Positions 1 to 10,069 of a stretch of 64,000 bases of DNA are shown here, piece after piece (the stretch's first letter is position 1; each line of letters starts with the position of its first letter). This stretch comes from Pilasporangium apinafurcum (Eukaryota > Oomycota > Peronosporomycetes > Pythiales > Pythiaceae). The notes beneath the pieces were generated by a model. That model had not been told where the DNA came from. It saw only the letters and a program-made list of their open reading frames with translations, and searched no databases. A program made the position numbers and the translations under genes. The stretch is taken from assembly GCA_001600495.1 (NCBI GenBank), contig BCKE01000057.1, positions 4,035 to 68,034 of the forward strand. Direction: 5' to 3'.

Positions 1-605
1 TCTTGTGCTTGGTGAAGATATCGCGCAAAGGGGAACAATTCTGGTAGTTTGTGAGTTTGTAAGAAGTAGTGACGTAGCACGCGCATTATCACCATCTTTT
101 CGCAGCGTGTCGAAGTAAACGTGTGTTTGAGCTTGTAAAGGCATAGCTGCAGATACCTCCGTCGCGATTGAGTTTGGTGTTGCGTCTGATGTATGCTAAC
201 AATTTCCAGTAGTTCTGCTGTGTTAACCAGCTCCTGACGAGCGTTGCGTATATTTCCGGGCCGTAATACCCCGTAAATACCAACAGCTTGGATGATTAAT
301 GCAACGGCAAGCAGGAAGATCGTTTGATCGGCCACTCTGAATGCGAGAAAGTTATTCTTTCCAAATTTGTGGAACACCTTGGTTGCTTCAATCATTTTCA
401 CGAATAGACCCATCAGTCCTAGGATCATTAGTTCGCGATACACTTTTCGCAAGATCTCATAGCACTTCGGATGACCCTTAGTGCAACGCTCCACGCGGTG
501 CAGACCTCGCTCCACACATAGAACAAAGGCGACAAGCCCCGTAAGGAAGAGAACAACGCGCCAGAGTTCGACATCCTTCCCCACATGAAACAAGCTTTCA
601 CTCAT
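1..605 (-). CDS. MLO-like membrane protein, N-terminal part (cut by window edge)
   Basis: Reading down from an ATG at 605 the frame stays open to base 1, about 201 codons, so the 3' part of the gene lies outside the window. It is a paralog of the complete gene at 2205-4157: start MSESLFHVGKDVELWRVV, the MLO-type VERGLH motif near residue 32, then RELMILGLMGL and VIMRVLRHYFLQTHKLPELF. Family knowledge: MLO proteins are 7-TM plasma-membrane proteins, and the region seen covers the first membrane segments. Most of the paralogous DNA is clearly diverged, but bases 1-95 are identical to 3526-3620, which suggests recent gene conversion or an assembly effect. It lies in tandem, same strand, with the next gene. 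I am confident about the frame and the homology. Whether the gene is intact beyond base 1 cannot be seen. Confidence 0.72.
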   Translation of the reverse strand, partial: MSESLFHVGKDVELWRVVLFLTGLVAFVLCVERGLHRVERCTKGHPKCYEILRKVYRELMILGLMGLFVKMIEATKVFHKFGKNNFLAFRVADQTIFLLAVALIIQAVGIYGVLRPGNIRNARQELVNTAELLEIVSIHQTQHQTQSRRRYLQLCLYKLKHTFTSTRCEKMVIMRVLRHYFLQTHKLPELFPFARYLHQAQ

Positions 606-2204
606 TCGCCTTCGTCGTCTCTCTCTCTCTCTCCTGCTTCGTCACGTACAGATATCCCTGGATGGGGAATGAAAATTGAGCACAAGCACAAAGTGCTGGA
701 TATCTTCGGAAAGAAAATACGGACGCATACAATTGTACATTGGATGCATGTATCCAGACCGATAGTCTCTTTTGTTGTTCGAAACGTAGCCATTTAAAAA
801 CCTTTAATATAACATACAACCTCCGTTAAAAGATGTAGATGAACACCTATCAATCAGATAATAGGGACATTCTAAAAGTGAGCCTATTAGGCAACTACCA
901 AAAATATTCTATTTTCAAAAAATTCGTTGCAGTAGTGGACACCATAAAGGACACATTCGACTATAACTTTCTCAATTCTTTTGTATATATGACAAGGATA
1001 ATTGTGTTTTGAAAGCATTTTTTGCTGCATTTCCAACGATGTTATAACCGAATGTTTCCTTTATGGTGTCCACTACTGCAACGAATTTTTGAATTATTTT
1101 GAGAGCTAAATCTTAACCAAATTTAGGGAAGTCAATTTAGGGTTTCCTTACATTGCGCTGGTTGTCATAATTGCACCAAAAAATGGTGATCGTGATGACC
1201 ACTTTAGAATTGATGACTACCATAGAAGCGAGATACAACGAACTGACCTATAACAGTAGACCGAGATGACAACGAAAGGGAATAAATAAAATGAGAGTGG
1301 GAGGTAAGCAACATCAGAACTATTGCATATAATATCGCTAGTGGAAGAGTATCATCTATTTGGAGGCGTACAATGGAATGCGCTGCACTTAGAGTACGTC
1401 GGCAACACCCAACATCTAATCTTATGATGTAGGAACGGAGCATACATAATCTTGTCAAGCGATTCAGGGAGAACCACTACAACAAACATAAAGCTCATCT
1501 TGTTTCTGCATTAAATATGGATTCCCAAACTGACTGAGCTGGTTCTATTGGGTTACCCATTATCAGGTAACCAGTACTCTCACATGCAACAATTGATTCC
1601 TGCGCTTTTGCGCGAGTTTTACCAGCTCCAGCACTGGCAACAATTTTATTTTATGCAGTTTCCTTGGCGATACATCAATGGCTGACCTGTCGAAAACTTG
1701 CACCTATTTCGTAGGTCTTCTATCTCTGTACGTATTTTGATTTCAGAGAGTTATTTATGTTATTCTTGGAAGTCGTCCATTATGCTCCTGCAATAGCAGT
1801 ACTCTTTTGTATTGATTGCATACTTGCTACCACCACTAGATAAACTATAAGAGGTTTTTAGTGATTGCTGCGTTTTGATAGTTGGATGATCTATGTGGTA
1901 GTCGTTTGCATATCGCATTCAACTGATTGGAATGCATTACGTGAGTTGAGATGGCTGTGACATGCCTTAAAATCATACGCGATAATCGAATCACTACAAC
2001 ATTGACATGAAAAGTCAAAAGCCAGATCCTGTACAAAAATCTGGCTTTCAACATTGGCGCCTGTCTTAATATTTGCATTTGTCACTTAAATCCCATACTT
2101 CAACTTGTAGTTATAATGTATTTTGACGGATTCATGTGAAATAACATGGCTACATTAGTTGGTCAGGTACATGTGGACACTGGGAGTGTACTCCTTCTTT
2201 ACAG
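606..2204. other. Intergenic region between the MLO-like tandem copies
   Basis: About 1.6 kb with no convincing coding region; the short frames here lack codon bias and family motifs. The one clear structure is the long inverted repeat at 916-1091. An AAACCTTTAATA-like stretch occurs near 800, related to a motif seen upstream of other genes in the window. Confidence 0.6.
916..1091. repeat. Long imperfect inverted repeat, MITE-like
   Basis: Arms of about 50 bp (916-968 and 1041-1091) are reverse complements with only a few mismatches, separated by about 72 bp. The core GTAGTGGACACCATAAAGGA appears left and its complement right, and both arms begin CAAAAAATTCGTTGCAG or nearly so. No clean target-site duplication was found. 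The shape fits a short non-autonomous DNA element or a strong hairpin. CAGTAGTGGACAC resembles Tc1/mariner/pogo-type ends, but that family link is a guess. Confidence 0.6.
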
Positions 2205-4157
2205 TTATCTTGCTTGAAGTTGCGGATTCGGGTGCGTCCTCAATGTCGAGTGGAACAGCGACTGGCTGCCTCGAAAGTCATGGCTAGCACGTGCCATAAT
2301 ATATACATCCTCACTACTGCTCAAGCTCGACCATGTGCTGTAACCAAGCCCCTGTATTGTGCGTTCCACCTCCGCAGTGATGACCGTTTGACGGTAGGAA
2401 TGCACTCCACCAGTCGGCAAATTAGTTGCATCTTCTTGCTCTGCTAACGCCAACAGTCGGTCCAATTGCTCATACTTCAACCGCGTGCCTTGCAATTGGA
2501 ATAACACTCGTGCAACACTGTTAAATCGGTAAAATGACACCTGTACACCGAACTGCCGCAGTACCACGCGCAAATCATCAATCTCAATAAATCCAGACGA
2601 TGAGCGGTCAAATCGTTGACATGCTGCAAGGACATCCGTCTTCGTTTTTTGTTGAAGCTTGAGATTGTCCATCAAGCATGCTACCAATTCTGATCGTAAC
2701 TGGATTGTTTCACAGAAATGCGAAATCACATCGCTCAATGTGCGTACATCGACTGTGGCGATACAAGACACCAATACAAAATTTCGGCAAATCTGTGGCT
2801 GGAAGATCACCATGTTGATCAACATCGAGAGTGGTACCAACACAAGAGGGACCACACCATCGCGTTCGAGAATCTTGTCTGTTTCATAGATCAGACATTG
2901 ACACATGAGTGCCATGAAGAAGCCATTGAACATCAATGTCAACTTGACTACAAATCGTAGTTTTCGGCGAGATATTACTGATGCATGCGACGTGGCCGTT
3001 TGTACGTTAGGAGCAGAAGACAACGAGACTTTGAGCGTCGTACGACTGTCTTCCTTTTCGCTTGATTTAGCGTTTCTCCACATATTAGTCACATAAGATA
3101 TGATGGGTCCAATATCAATGAGACGGTGATGCTTCCTCATCTCTCCCTGGTGGCTAAGTTGTGCAGCTTCCTGTGCATCCTGCACACATCTCATCTTCTC
3201 TACAACATCATCCAAGACGTCGTGAGCCAATGAATCACTCTCTTCACCAGCCAACTCCGTCAAGTACGGAACCATATCTTTATGAGACTTGNAACCAGCT
3301 GCGATAAGAAGTTTTCGAAGTGTTGACGACAGATAATGTGCCAGTAGAAAATGTATGAACACCAATGTCCATGTAAAAATCAAGAAGCTGCTGAGAATTG
3401 CCTCTTGTTCGCCTTCGTGTTCTGCCTTTTCTACGACTATCGTCAATCCTTCCAACCCCCATGCGATCACCAATAAGAATACCCATACAGAAATGTCGAC
3501 TTCAATCATATGTGTGATCTGATTGTCTTGTGCTTGGTGAAGATATCGCGCAAAGGGGAACAATTCTGGTAGTTTGTGAGTTTGTAAGAAGTAGTGACGT
3601 AGCACGCGCATTATCACCATGTCATCGTAGCGACTTGTGGAAAATACCAGTGGAAATGCCCGTCCTGTTTGAGATACTGGTGAACCATTAGCACATGGCC
3701 ACAGTCGCTTCCAGCACGATTGGGTTTGAAGGTTCGTGTGGTGTACCTTGATGAGTTCGAGCAGCTCTGTTGTATTGACTAGCTCGTGTCGAGCCGCTTG
3801 CATGTTGACGAACCGCAATACGCCATAAACTCCTACTGCTTGAATTATTAGTGCTACCGCAACCAGAAAGATGGTGAGATCGGCGACTTTAAACGCCAAC
3901 ATGTTCTTGTCTTCATCTTCGGTGAACACATCTAAGGCGTCAACCATCTTGACACAAAGCCCCATCAGTCCTAGGATCATGAGCTCCCGATAGATTTTTC
4001 GCAGCATTTCGTAGGATTTCGGGTGATCTTTCGCACTGTGCTCAGCATGATGCAGTCCACGCTCCACACATAGAACAAAGGCGACGAGACATGTGAGAAA
4101 GAGTACGACGCGCCAAAGCTCGACATCATGGCCGACACGAAACAAACTCTCGCCCAT
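2205..4157 (-). CDS. MLO-like 7-TM protein with C-terminal EF-hand
   Basis: Single exon, 650 residues. The N-terminus matches the MLO layout: a first membrane segment (residues 15-31) running into VERGLHH (31-37), a cytoplasmic stretch, RELMILGLMGL, then VMRVLRH-type sequence ahead of the next membrane pair, and more hydrophobic segments up to about residue 450. Plant MLO proteins end in a calmodulin-binding helix. Here the C-terminal third carries an EF-hand-type loop at about 517-528 (D at 1, S at 3 and 5, G at 6, I at 8, E at 9, D at 12), so calcium sensing may be built in. One unresolved base (n at 3292) gives an unknown residue. A sequence like the oomycete initiator (CTCATTTCGAATCT) lies just upstream on the minus strand. 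Family call is from motifs; function in oomycetes is not known to me. Confidence 0.78.
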   Translation of the reverse strand: MGESLFRVGHDVELWRVVLFLTCLVAFVLCVERGLHHAEHSAKDHPKSYEMLRKIYRELMILGLMGLCVKMVDALDVFTEDEDKNMLAFKVADLTIFLVAVALIIQAVGVYGVLRFVNMQAARHELVNTTELLELIKVHHTNLQTQSCWKRLWPCANGSPVSQTGRAFPLVFSTSRYDDMVIMRVLRHYFLQTHKLPELFPFARYLHQAQDNQITHMIEVDISVWVFLLVIAWGLEGLTIVVEKAEHEGEQEAILSSFLIFTWTLVFIHFLLAHYLSSTLRKLLIAAGXKSHKDMVPYLTELAGEESDSLAHDVLDDVVEKMRCVQDAQEAAQLSHQGEMRKHHRLIDIGPIISYVTNMWRNAKSSEKEDSRTTLKVSLSSAPNVQTATSHASVISRRKLRFVVKLTLMFNGFFMALMCQCLIYETDKILERDGVVPLVLVPLSMLINMVIFQPQICRNFVLVSCIATVDVRTLSDVISHFCETIQLRSELVACLMDNLKLQQKTKTDVLAACQRFDRSSSGFIEIDDLRVVLRQFGVQVSFYRFNSVARVLFQLQGTRLKYEQLDRLLALAEQEDATNLPTGGVHSYRQTVITAEVERTIQGLGYSTWSSLSSSEDVYIMARASHDFRGSQSLFHSTLRTHPNPQLQAR

Positions 4158-4952
4158 TGTTGCCTCCCGTTCTTAGATTCGAAATGAGTACTCAACAGAT
4201 CTTGGAGTTGTCAGTTTAAAAGAATACGGAATGTAAATTGTGCTCACAACAGCATGATTGTTTTTTTCTGCTTCAGAAGGAAGTCTTGAAATGTAGCCAT
4301 TCCATACCCTCTATTATAGCGTAATACCTCTTTAATATGTTATTATTAGTATCAAGAAGTATTTATTTACTTGTATAATGTATGAATTGATTAATAACTC
4401 TTTAAATAAATTATTTCTAAAATTATTGTATTATTATATTATTAAAGGTTTTGGTGGGCATTTGTAGAGGCCAAACCAGATTGGTCATGTCAGTTTCAGT
4501 ATCCCAGAAGAGTTCAGCAGATCATAGCAAGTGCATCCTGAATCGTATGCAACTTACGCCATGCAAATGGTCCGGCTGTGTCTCTGCGTCTGTATGGGTG
4601 TTAATGCACAGCCGTTGAACAAGCGAACTGTAATCCGATACTTAACACACTAGCCACCCTTTCAACAGGGTGACCCAGCTCAGTTGAGCGCCACGTAAGA
4701 CTGAGCACCAGCTCATGATTGTCTGTAATGAAAAAAAACTCTCACAGATGTTTGACGCTGCTTGTAAGACAACCTTCCCTTTTTGCACAGTTGATCTGTG
4801 TGTGTTGGATTTTTGAACTATACAACAACACGAAATTCATAATTGGACACCCTTTCATCTGGATTCATATTCTTTTTACTACTACGTGGGTATTGTACGC
4901 TATTATGTATGGGATAGCTGTCGTCATTTATGCTGTTGCGCCTATGCTTTGC
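4158..4952. other. AT-rich intergenic region with MITE-like segment
   Basis: No gene is supported. From about 4320 to 4450 an AT-rich segment starts TACCTCTTTAATATG and ends with TATTATTAAAGGTTTT. These are approximate reverse complements, so the block could be a small decayed inverted-repeat element. The hydrophobic 82-codon frame at 4719-4967 has no recognisable relatives. Confidence 0.4.
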
Positions 4953-6496
4953 CTAGATCTGTCCTGATCGGTTAGAGGTGTGGCTGCTTCTTGTGCTTAC
5001 CTCAATCCCGTACTCCAGGTCCGTATTAGATGATTTTAGAACGGATTTTCCCGCGCTATCGAGTACATGCTGACGCGATTTGGAACTGATGTGGCTGCTG
5101 TGATAACTCGCCTCATCGAGGAAATCTCGCATGCGTTGCTGTAAAGCCGTAGTACACATTATACACAAATCTGATGTCAGACAAGGAGATTGAATCTGAT
5201 AGCTGTGTCAGAGAGGAAACTCGTGCTTACCTTGCGTCGGTTGTGGTATTCTTGATTAGGGACACCGGCTGATTCCCAGGAAAACACGCTACCGTAGTTG
5301 TAATTGTACGCCAGACTGGCCGACACCGCACCGATGATACTACCCGTCTAATAAATAAAAACACCAAAAAGATGGCACGTACAAGATAATATCAGTTTGT
5401 TTATCGCTTTCAGACGTGCATAATGCCAAAAGAAAACACACACATACCACAATGTCAGTGTAGTGATGCCAATTATCCACTGAGCGGGTCACAGCCACCC
5501 ACGTTGCTACCAAGCACGGGATGAAGCATATGAACAACTTAAATGCTCTGCGTACGCCACGCATCATGGATTCGCTGCGATTTTCCGAGTTCAACCGCGA
5601 TCGGCCCAGCAAATAAAGCTGAACATAGAACACACACAAAGTATCTCTTAGTCTCCTTGTAATTACGTATCTAAACATGAAAAGACATACTCACCGTTAG
5701 AAGCAGCATGGTGGACCATGCAAATGACGAATGACCGGAGGGAAAGCTTTTCCTGCCTTCTTTCTCCCACGATGCGTCCGTGCAGAGATTGGTGACGCCA
5801 TCCCACACAACGTCATACTGCCAGCCACACATATCGTGGAAGCACGGACGGAATCGACCGGTCATGTTCTTCATAAATTGTGTGAGCAGCAGCGCCATGC
5901 TGACGGAGAGCATGAAGCTCAATAGGAAATCGCGTGTGTCATGTTTGATACTGCGGACATGCTTCACGAGCGGTAGCATGTAATTGATGAAGAGATTGAT
6001 AAGTACCGGTGCGATGCCACCAAAGATGGTCAGTGACCACATTGGTACTACGAGAATACATGCAGGTAGTCACATGTTGAGCCGGTTTAGACACTCTTAA
6101 ACCATTATCATGCGCTCTACATACCCTGTTGCGGCATTTTCTTGAGGTTGATGGTAGGATCGCGTGCCCAGAATGTGGTCGTGGCATTCAACTGCACTTC
6201 AATATTAGGAATTTCACCTGAAAAACAAACGAGCCAAATCATGTAAGGTTTTCTCAATCAAATTACACCATTTTCAATTGGTAAGCGGGTACTTCGTGCT
6301 CACGTTCATGGACGTCAATCCAGGAGAAGATGCCGCCGATGAGAAGCATCACCAATGTGCAGCCAAATTCGAGCACACGATAGTGGCGTAGTAAGTGTTG
6401 GATCTTGCTCTTTGTAGTCGTGCGTTCTTCTTCTCCTGCACCGGACATGAGATTTTCCACGCCAGTTTCCTGGAGAAAAGAGGGCGATAACGACAT
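4953..6496 (-). CDS. PAP2/LPP lipid phosphate phosphatase, array copy A
   Basis: Six exons predicted: 6304-6496, 6125-6217, 5695-6047, 5448-5618, 5231-5347, 4953-5138, giving about 370 residues. Every junction is GT-AG and in phase. The three PAP2 signature blocks are present: KNMTGRFRP (K-x6-RP), PSGHSS, and RSVDNWHHYTD (R-x5-H-x3-D), which carry the catalytic His residues, plus hydrophobic segments between them. The family removes the phosphate from phosphatidic acid, lysophosphatidate or diacylglycerol pyrophosphate at membranes. The last exon could instead be cut at a GTAAGC near 4995, which would change the last residues. Copies B and C downstream share the same exon lengths (93, 353, 171 and 117 nt inside), so they are recent tandem duplicates. 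No signal peptide is obvious; the N-terminus is cytosolic-looking. Confidence 0.9.
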
Positions 6497-6889
6497 TTTG
6501 ATTAAGCAGCTTGGTTTAGTACTGCTGCTTCTGCCTGCGGTATATGTGACGCTTGTGTGATGAGATGGAACACCAAAAGACGAAATGAATTCTTGTTGGA
6601 ACTCGTGCTTCGAGACATTTCTGATTGACGCTACACGATCGAATTTATTGAAATATTTATTATTAAAGGTACACGATATACTAATACTATGTATTTATCT
6701 GTTTATAAAGAAACATATTAATAGTATAACTTAATTATAGAGGATTTCTGTGTTTGATCAAGATTGTTGTACCACTCTATCGAAGAGGCATAATCATTTT
6801 CCATCATGGCCACATATGATGATGATGATCCACCTTCTCTATTTTATCCTTCAATAGGATTCTCACAATTGGGAATGAGACATGCGTTC
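6497..6889. other. Upstream region of PAP2 copy A
   Basis: About 390 bp. It contains the 12-mer ATTATTAAAGGT at 6659-6670, also seen at 4438, 11896 and 33614. Nothing coding is supported. Confidence 0.4.
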
Positions 6890-7652
6890 TCTCTACTGTT
6901 TAAGACAGCCGGCTCGTTGTATGACTGCTGCTGGTACCCATAGCAATGGAATAATCCTGATGAGAGCTGGAGGATTTCCTGAGTGAGTCGCGGGCTTCCT
7001 GTGCACAAATTGGTGATACTGTCTCACTCCACGTCAAACCGCCAGCCACACATGTCGTGAAAGTAAGAATGGAAGCTCCTGGTCATATTCTTCATGAACT
7101 GTGTCGGTGCGTGTGCCATACCGACAGTCCGCAGCAGACTGAGCAGGAAATACTTGGTATAATAGAAATCAGGTTAACGACTTCATTGCGTCATTTTCTT
7201 CTGGTTGATGAGCAGATCATGTATCCAGATCGTGTTGCTTGCATTCAACCACACTCTCACATGAGAAATTGGTTCTACGCATAGACAGTTGCATCACCAA
7301 ATAATCGGATTTTATGTATCTCATGTATGGCTACTGTTACGTTAGTTGCTTATGTTCATGTACGCCAATGACCGAGAAAACCATGTCGATACCAAACATC
7401 ACGACCACCAAACCAAACTCCAACACAATATAGTGAGGCAACATGTCCCGTCATTTGCGTGTGCTCGCTGCGGTGTTATCATTATCTTCCTTTGCAAGAG
7501 TCACTGATCCTAAGCTACTGCTGTTGGCTGTAGGGAGAGACAACAACTGTTCCTTGTGTGCTACATGCTGTATCTTCTTTGGTCGAAAAGACTGAATATC
7601 ATACTTCTTGACAAGCTACTTTTTGAGAAAAGTATTCACTTTCAGAGACATT
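6890..7652 (-). pseudogene. Decayed PAP2/LPP copy between copies A and B
   Basis: Minus-strand sequence at about 7353-7652 matches exon 1 of the neighbouring PAP2 genes (MSLKVNTF start, then LPHYIVLEFGLVVVMFGI), 7190-7265 matches exon 2, and about 6960-7160 matches the KNMTGRSF-like and MCGW part of exon 3. Exon 1 contains in-frame stops and its splice donor reads ATAAGC instead of GTAAGC. Exon 3 is internally shortened and its PSGH block is no longer readable. Exons 4-6 are missing. It is therefore a dead member of the array, older than the duplication of A, B and C judging by its divergence. Confidence 0.75.
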
Positions 7653-7886
7653 GCAATGCCTAGTTTATATGTATAGCTTATGTTTCATTAATAAAATTAG
7701 AAATAATATTGATTATTGTAATTTTGGGTGGATTTTCTTCCATATAACAAAAGAATATTGATTTGTTAAATCCAGAAACGCCCTGAGGCGGGGAGATGAT
7801 AGAGTATCCTTAGCTTTTTCTCATGTGTCCTACGGTTCCCCTGCTGTAATAGCCGTTGGCTTACATAAACACACTCGTATGATAAT

Positions 7887-9292
7887 CTAACGAACTCTGC
7901 TCATGGTGCTGCTGCTCATGTCAATCGCATGCTCATCACTACTGACGCCTTTCTTCAGCGACTCATGTGATTCGTTTCGATGATATGGTTGTAAACTACT
8001 GGGACTACTGGTGCCGCTGCTGCTTGCGCTGAGCATGTCGCGCATTTTTTGCTACGTAAATACGCACACAATTATTTTATTTAAAACAGATTTGTTGAGT
8101 TGCATGAAGGGAGAAGACAAATGCATACCTTGCGTCGGTTGTGGTATTCTTGGTTGGGGATACCCGCCGATTCCCATGAAAAGACGCTGCCGTAATTGTA
8201 GTTATACGCCAAACTTGCCGAGACAGCACCTATCATACTACCCGTCTGTGCGAGCACGCAATCCCAGAAGAAAACATTCTTTATCAATAAGTAGCAAAAA
8301 CCATGATTAGAAAACATGTACTGCACATACGACAATATCGGTGTAATGGTGCCAATTGTCAATGGATCGAGTAATCGCAACCCACGTTGCCACCAAACAG
8401 GGAATGAAGCAGATAAACAGCTTTAAGGATCGTCGTCCGCCACGCATCATAGATTCACTTCGGTTTTCAGAATTCAGGCGCGATCGACCCAACAAATAGA
8501 GCTGCATAATTCAATAACATCATGTTAGTACACTGTTGTATAAACATATCGAGAAAAGCTTTTTACAATTACCAACCGTGAGTGGCAACATTGTCGACCA
8601 GGCATAGGACGAGTGACCGGAGGGAAAGCTTTTCCTGCCTTCTTTCTCCCACACTGCGTTTGTGCAAAGATTGGTGACGCCATCCCATACGACATCATAC
8701 TGCCAGCCACACATGTCGTAGAAGCACGGACGGAACCGACCGGTCATGTTCTTCATGAATTGAGTCAATAAAAACGCTAAGCTGATGGATTGTACTAGTG
8801 TCAACAGGAAATCACGCGTATCATGCGGAATGATACGCGTGCGCTTGCATTTCGGGACGATGTAATTCACAGATAGATTGATCACAACGGGTAACAGGCC
8901 ACCAATAACAACTAGTTCCAACATTGGTACTATAGAAGAGACTTGGTCAGCGTACATTCTGCATATACCATGGCTGCTATCAAATGAGATGCCCACTTAC
9001 CTTGTTGCGGCATTTTTTTCAGGTTGATGGTGGGATCACGTGCCCAGAATGTGGTCGTAGCATTCAACTGCACCTCAATATTGGGAATTTCACCTGCAAG
9101 TACACATTCATTTCCACAATCAACGACAATGCACGGTCGAAAACGTCGGTCACATCGTCACGTACGGTCATGAACATCAATAACCGAGAACACGACACCC
9201 ACGCCCATCATTATGACTGCACAGGCGAATTCCAGCACGCGATAGTGCAACACCACATCCTTCCATGTGCTGTGGGTGCTGAGGTTGGTCAT
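7887..9292 (-). CDS. PAP2/LPP lipid phosphate phosphatase, array copy B
   Basis: Six predicted exons: 9166-9292, 9001-9093, 8577-8929, 8331-8501, 8129-8245, 7887-8051; about 341 residues. The ATG at 9292 is the first in frame and gives a shorter cytosolic N-terminus than copies A and C (MTNLSTHSTWKDVVLHYRVL). Catalytic blocks KNMTGRFRP, PSGHSSYAW and RSIDNWHHYTD are intact. The exon 3 donor is the weak GTTGGT, the only unusual splice site in this copy; it is supported because the exon is exactly 353 nt in all three genes. The tail is serine-rich (residues about 289-341). Role as for copy A: membrane lipid phosphate phosphatase. Copies A and B are separated by the decayed copy at 6890-7652. 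Confidence 0.88.
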
Positions 9293-10069
9293 GTGGGAAT
9301 CAGTCGCGCGCGTTTTCTCTCTCCTACGTGTCGATTAAAAGGAAGAGAAGTGAAGTCGCCTGTTGCCCAGTTTCCTCCACAGTTGCTTATCCCATATCAC
9401 AGACCTGATTTGAATTTTGGTGGGTGGGTTCCTTTTGGATGCTACAAGCTATAAAATAACAACGGTTATACAGTAATACAATCTCAACCCCAAAAGATCA
9501 TGTGAGATACCAATAGATACCGGTAACTCAGAGTGGGACTTTAAGCTACACAGCTGCAGAGTAGCCATCTCCGACACCTGGACACTTGATCGCGCGTCCT
9601 TTCATCTTGTACTTGAATAGCATCTTGAACTCGTAGTGAGACCACATGAGCATTGCTCTTGACACCTTGTTTGAACGTCATCGCTTCACACCCATTCTTA
9701 GAAAGACGAATGGCGCTCATTGCGGAGAATTGGAAACAAGTTTTTGCTTCTATCGATAGGGATTGCTTCGCTTAAAAAAAATACGTCAAAGTGTATCCTA
9801 CCGACAGGAGAAATTGGGGATAAATGTTAAGAAATGAGTTTTTGGCTGGGTGGAGTTTAATTAATAGTCTCTAAATATCTATGGACCTCACCTCCTACTG
9901 ATTCAGGAAAGGATCTAACAACACTCCACATAGAAAAGCAACTAATTCCTTCTCTCTTACTAGCACGGATCTATTAGTCCTCAGGTAATGCATACAAACA
10001 GTATGTCATGGACATTATTGCTTACTAATACTTGTACTTCTTTTACAAACTTCTAATTGCATGCTTCTA
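9293..10069. other. Intergenic region with dispersed repeat copy 1
   Basis: Between PAP2 copies B and C. Apart from the dispersed repeat (about 9479-9880) nothing is recognised. The plus-strand frame 8984-9454 is antisense to exons of copy B and not credible. Confidence 0.45.
9479..9880. repeat. Dispersed repeat, copy 1 of 3
   Basis: Shares GAGTAGCCATCTCCGACA (about 9556-9573) and a second block, TACGTCAAAGTGTATCCTAC with AGGAGAAATTGGGG (about 9782-9822), with the copy at 49745-50165. The blocks are in the same order and at similar spacing. The minus strand of the first block reads VQVSEMATLQL. Family unknown. Confidence 0.5.

Noticed and set aside
4719-4967. 82-codon hydrophobic frame
   Set aside because: Non-ATG start, no relatives or neighbours to support it; AT-rich DNA often gives such frames.
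8984-9454. 156-codon plus-strand frame
   Set aside because: Overlaps exons 1 and 2 of PAP2 copy B in antisense and runs into repeat DNA.
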